Positions 59,673 to 64,000 of a DNA stretch of 64,000 nucleotides are shown piece after piece. A program made the translations under genes and the position numbers. The notes under the pieces are model-generated. The model searched no databases. It had not been told where the DNA came from and was given only the letters and a program-made list of their open reading frames with translations. The stretch's first letter is position 1. The number at the start of each line of letters is the position of its first letter. The stretch comes from Linepithema humile (taxonomy: Eukaryota; Arthropoda; Insecta; Hymenoptera; Formicidae), in the NCBI RefSeq assembly GCF_040581485.1, contig NC_090129.1:11109501-11173500 (forward strand), written 5' to 3'.

Positions 59673-61627
59673 CTTTCGTTATCTCTCGTCAGTTTCGTCA
59701 TCTTCGTCTTGTTCATCACGATCGTCAGTGGCGACTATCGGCGATATTCTTCCGCTCTTAACATTCACATCCCAATTCGTATAATCCTTTCTCGATGATA
59801 CTTTCTGCCCGAGGAAATACTTGTCAATCGGATTCTTCATCTTCGTCAATTCACGCTCCCGTGATTTTCATACTGATATTTCGCACTCCTTTTCACGGCA
59901 GATGTGTGTCTTAGATTCTCGATGTCCTTTCACGATTATGACTAATGAGATTTAAGCAGTCATTTCACTGAGGAAATTATTTTATTATTGAAGAGTAACT
60001 ATTAATGTGAGAACTTTTAACGCCCTAAGAAGAATTTTATTAAATTAAACTTAAATATATATCTACATGTTTATATATATAGCAATTTTATTACCACAAA
60101 TTACAGTTTTAATTGGAAAATATTATATGCAATTATATGCAGTTTTAATGTATAAGAAAAAATTACCATATTATTTGTTTTGCATTTGTAATGTTTTATT
60201 ATATGCGTCTTTAATATATGCGTATTTAATTAATATATGCGTCACAGCAGAGCGGAAATTATGTAAATGACATAAGCCGAAGGTGTCAAAGACAAGTAGA
60301 CAAATTCACAGAAGTAGATACCGACAAGAAGAGAGTGTAAGTTATACTGGAAGCTTCACGGAGCTTGATTAGATTCGACCTGGCGGAGAGGGATTTGGCC
60401 CGTTGAAGAGATTTAGTGAAACGTTCCCCAGATGATTGCCTGACAACCGTCGCGAATCGTGGGCGGGGCTACGCTGCAAACGATTGTTCGTTAACCGCTC
60501 TCATTGCAGAAGGCCGTCGGCGTGGCTCATCGACATAATATCTTGTCGAGTTCGGTAACTCCATGTTCTATCGACGTTTTCCAAGTATTATAAGCGGCGC
60601 GAAGTAATATAAGCTCTCGTTAATCGCAATCAACACGGAAAATTTCGACGGAAACTTGCGTCCAACGCAAGACATAATTAAAGAATAATTAAGAGCGAGT
60701 TAATCCAAAGAGAGTTTATTGGTGGATCTATATAGTAAGCGATATTTGAAGCAAGGTTGCGTTAATTTTAATTCCTCGTAAATGTGTCGTTTATATCATA
60801 TTTTAATGTCCAGCTTGTATAAAAGTCAGTACTTTTGTCAATAACAACTTTGTTAATAATAGGAGAATGGATTTGCAAATTTCAAATATATTTATATGCG
60901 TATCTTTTTTTTGTCTAGATGTTTTAAATTTTTTGCCTTTTATTTTCTTCATTAACATATTTATCTTTCTAATTTTTGAAACTTGTCGATATTACAAAAT
61001 CATGGTAAATGTGTTGAAGTAATTTCTCAAAAATAGCAACAGAATTATTTCAGTGGTAGAAAATAGTTTATAAGAGTTGCTACGGACGGAGGGAGGAGTA
61101 GAAAATAATCTACCTGGCAGTACCGGGTTTTCCGGGTTATTGATCAATCAACGCATACCAGACCAAGGGAGAATAGAATGTTTCAGTTTATCATCCTGGA
61201 GCGATCGATAAGATTCCAATTGATAGAATTAGCTGGCAAACTATCGCCAGAAATTCTATCACAGCGCACACGCAATCGCCGACTTTTAACAGTTTAACAA
61301 TCGCGATAATACGGATACTAATCGTATAAGAAACGGTAGTGTTGGCATTCATGCGGTTTGCAAATTAAATTGCCAATTCTTCTCATGTTACAACTTCATA
61401 TCGCTTATTTGGTGAAGACATTCTATGTATATCGTTGAAATTTATTCATTTTTGAATTATATTAATATTGTGTGATAATTTTTAATTTCTCTGCTCTTAT
61501 TATTGCTATAAGAATTCTGAAAGCAATAATTGATCAAACGATTTTTCACAACTATTTATTCCAGACAAGAACGTTTGCAGAAAGTTTAAGAAGAATCGTT
61601 TAAGAAGAATCGTGAATTTACATCAAC
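59673..61627. promoter_or_regulatory. Divergent promoter region of carboxypeptidase and NADSYN1
   Basis: About 1.8-2 kb separates the two start codons. A GC box, GGGCGGGGC at 60461-60469, lies in a locally GC-richer patch (60400-60560). No TATA box was convincingly placed for either gene. The frame at 60067-60270 is hydrophobic by AT-rich composition only and is not called a gene. Confidence 0.4.
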
Positions 61628-63938
61628 ATGGGACGTACGGTGACTGTCGCCGTTTGCACATTAAACCAGTGGGCAATGGACTTCGACGGGAATACGAGGA
61701 GAATTTTGCAGAGTATACAAGAAGCGAAAAATGCTGGCGCTACTTACAGGAGTGGACCGGAGCTCGAGATCTGGTAATTAAATTTCATCTAAGAAAATTA
61801 ATTTTGTTGCTCATAAACATCTTGGGAAAATTATAAATAGCATTTTTTTATAGATTAATAATTTTTCTATGATTTTTTAACATATATATATATATATATA
61901 TATATGCTATATTAAATTTGTTGTAATCATTAAATATTTGTTCAACAGTGGTTATAGCTGCGAAGATCACTTTTATGAGTCAGACACGTTACTGCATAGC
62001 TGGGAAGTTTTGGCGAGCCTTCTAAAATCCAGCATTTGCGAAGATATATTGATAGACGTAGGCATGTCGGTGATGCATAAAAATGTGACGTATAATTGCA
62101 GAGTGGCTTTCTTGAATCGGCGGATTTTACTAATCCGGCCGAAAATGCGGCTATGCGAAGACGGCAATTATCGGGAAAGCAGATGGTTCTCTCCTTGGAC
62201 GAAGGTAATGATGAGACATTATGCTGTAATCGGTCAAAGTGTTTTGCATACAATAATCTATTTTTATACATTAGGAGCGTACAGTTGAGGATTACTTCCT
62301 ACCGCGCATGATATCACAAATTACCGGCCAGACTATAGTGCCATTCGGTGACGCAGTTATTGCAACCAGAGACACGTGCATCGGTTTCGAAATATGCGAA
62401 GAACTTTGGCATCCAGCCAGTAATCATATTCCGATGTCATTGGACGGCGTGGAAATCATTGCGAATGGTAATATTACTGCCGCGAAGCGCACTTGATAAA
62501 TTGGTTATATATCGATTTATAAACTGCGGCGACTTATTATATTTTAGATTAGATTTTCTCTTTTTTTTCTTTTTTCTTAATTACCAAAAATATACATCTC
62601 CAAGTGTACCAAAATTAACACTAAATAATTCTATTCTTTAATTTGTATTAAAGATTAATTTTTATTAAAGAATTAATTTTATTCTTTGTGAGAGGATTAT
62701 GTTTATTTTAATATTTATCTTAAATTGCTATTTAATATTCATCGGGAAGGAAGCGGATCGTATTTCGAGTTACGTAAAGCCTACGTAACTGTGGATCTTG
62801 TTAAATCGGCCACTTTCAAAGCCGGTGGCTGCTACATGTTCAGTAATTTACGCGGATGTGACGGTGGAAGACTCTATTTCAACGGTGGCTCCAGCATTAC
62901 GCTCAATGGCAACATATTAAATCGCGGAAGGCAATTCGCTCTCGAAGACGTGGAAGTAACAGTCGCCACGTTCGATCTCGAGGATATAAGGTTTTAATTT
63001 ACTTCCGAATAATATCTAGAAGCAACAGAAGGGAAAATAGTATAATGCATTTTGTAATATTTTTTTGTAGGAACTATCGAAATAGTATCAGATCGCGCTC
63101 ACATGCGGCGGCTGCATCGCAAAGTTATCCGCGCGTCAAAGTTGACTTTGCGCTTACGCCGGAGAATCTTATCTCGAATCCGCCGGATCGACCGCTCGAC
63201 GGAGTTCAGGATGTGTACGGTGACGACGGGCAATCAAAACTTGTATACCACACCCCGGAAGAAGAGATTGCGATGGCACCTGCCTGTTGGTTATGGGATT
63301 ATCTAAGGTACAAATGAGATCTTTAGGACATTTAATAGTTCATCGTTTTTTAATAATGATAAAAAAAATGCTGTATTTATCCAAGTATCTATTTATTACT
63401 GAAATAATTTCATATTTACATTTTAGACGATCTTGTCAAGGTGGATTTTTCTTACCATTGAGCGGTGGTGTCGATTCGTCGTCTTCAGCGTGCATAGTGT
63501 ATTCCATGTGCAAAATGATCGTCGAGTCGGTCAGTAAGGGAGGTAAGAAATAACACTTTTTTTCTCCGCTACGCAAATCTTCCAAATCTCAAGTTTGCAT
63601 TTATGTTATATTTTCATTACATTTCTCATTCAGACGCGCAGGTTTTGGCGGACATCAGGAAGATTGTTGGCGACTGTGAATACATACCAGTAGACTCAAA
63701 ACAATTGTGCAACACTATCCTGGTTACGTGCTACATGGGGACAGAAAATTCATCGACGGAGACCAAGGCAAGGGCAGCCGAGCTGGCCAGTCAAATAGGC
63801 TCCTATCATCATGGCATAGTCATAGACACTGCGATATCCGCGATTTTAGGGATTTTCCAACATGTTACTAAGTTAACACCGAAATTCAGAGTACAAGGAG
63901 GATCTCCTAGAGAGAACTTAGCCTTGCAAAATGTACAG
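61628..63938 (+). CDS. NADSYN1: Glutamine-dependent NAD+ synthetase, first seven exons (partial)
   Basis: Exons: 61628-61773, 61949-62204, 62275-62467, 62750-62990, 63071-63307, 63427-63542, 63634-63938. All have GT-AG borders and kept phase, and the last ends in GTAATT before the window edge. The enzyme makes NAD+ from deamido-NAD+, ATP and glutamine in the cytosol. Residues 1-300 form the nitrilase-like glutaminase: Glu in GPELEICGYSCEDHF, Lys in LLIRPKMRL, and Cys175 in IGFEICEELWHP make the catalytic triad; GNYRESRWFSPW is a family hallmark. The synthetase domain follows with PACWLWDYLR, the PP-loop LPLSGGVDSSSSAC and the start of the NAD-site region (CYMGTENSS). About 498 residues are present of the usual 700. 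No lesion is seen. The start matches the family's MGR N-terminus. Confidence 0.95.
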
Positions 63939-64000
63939 GTAATTGCTTGGCATTTTAGACTGATATAAAACTCACTAATACCGAAATGACATGCCTCTGT

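Noticed and set aside
61938..62311. Minus-strand and alternate plus-strand frames in the NADSYN1 region
   Set aside because: They overlap exons with clear glutaminase motifs and correct splice phase.
1..64000. tRNA or rRNA genes
   Set aside because: No cloverleaf with A and B box consensus and no rRNA core sequence was recognised by eye. A dedicated covariance-model scan would be needed to exclude a tRNA fully.

Overview
The window is eukaryotic nuclear DNA from an arthropod, most likely a hymenopteran and perhaps an ant. It is AT-rich, its genes have short exons with GT-AG introns, one promoter pairs a TATA box with a TCAGTT initiator, and the P450 is of the insect-specific CYP4G type. The ant assignment is inference; the sequence does not name a species.

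Three host genes can be supported. At the left, on the minus strand, are the first two coding exons of a CYP4G cytochrome P450 (2740-3916), with its non-coding first exon and promoter (4310-4393); the rest lies beyond the left edge. At the right are two divergently arranged genes. One is a 15-exon cytosolic carboxypeptidase of the AGBL2/3 type (minus, 52177-59672 or 59840). The other is the first seven coding exons of glutamine-dependent NAD+ synthetase (plus, 61628-63938), cut by the right edge. About 1.8 kb with a GC box separates their starts. The carboxypeptidase reading frame carries two in-frame stop codons that need checking.

Between these ends, roughly 6.5-52 kb, nearly everything is mobile DNA, much of it nested. 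12.9-14.7 kb and 14.9-24.3 kb are two interrupted repeat elements. The second was split by a 0.9-kb element and by a 7.6-kb element (16035-23659) that encodes a tnp2-like transposase and a separate multi-exon DUF4806 protein. 24.4-42.9 kb holds three AT-rich elements (called R here) with GGTAGCACATG termini. They were split by a two-gene-scale series of later insertions: a PIF/Harbinger remnant, a LINE fragment with a 15-bp target duplication, mariner-like palindromes, a Tc1 element with a nearly intact DD34E transposase, and a 4.2-kb hAT element that itself holds a TTAA-flanked insertion. 43-48.7 kb holds palindromic MITEs, a textbook hAT MITE and a broken Harbinger transposase. 50.6-52 kb is a long inverted-repeat element just downstream of the carboxypeptidase gene.

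The most interesting pattern is that at least six repeat families end in variants of CCCAnnCAGCA, and where the target can be read they carry 2-bp A/T target duplications. The 7.6-kb tnp2/DUF4806 element has the same ends and is the only member here with coding capacity, so it is the natural candidate for the source of mobility for the whole group.
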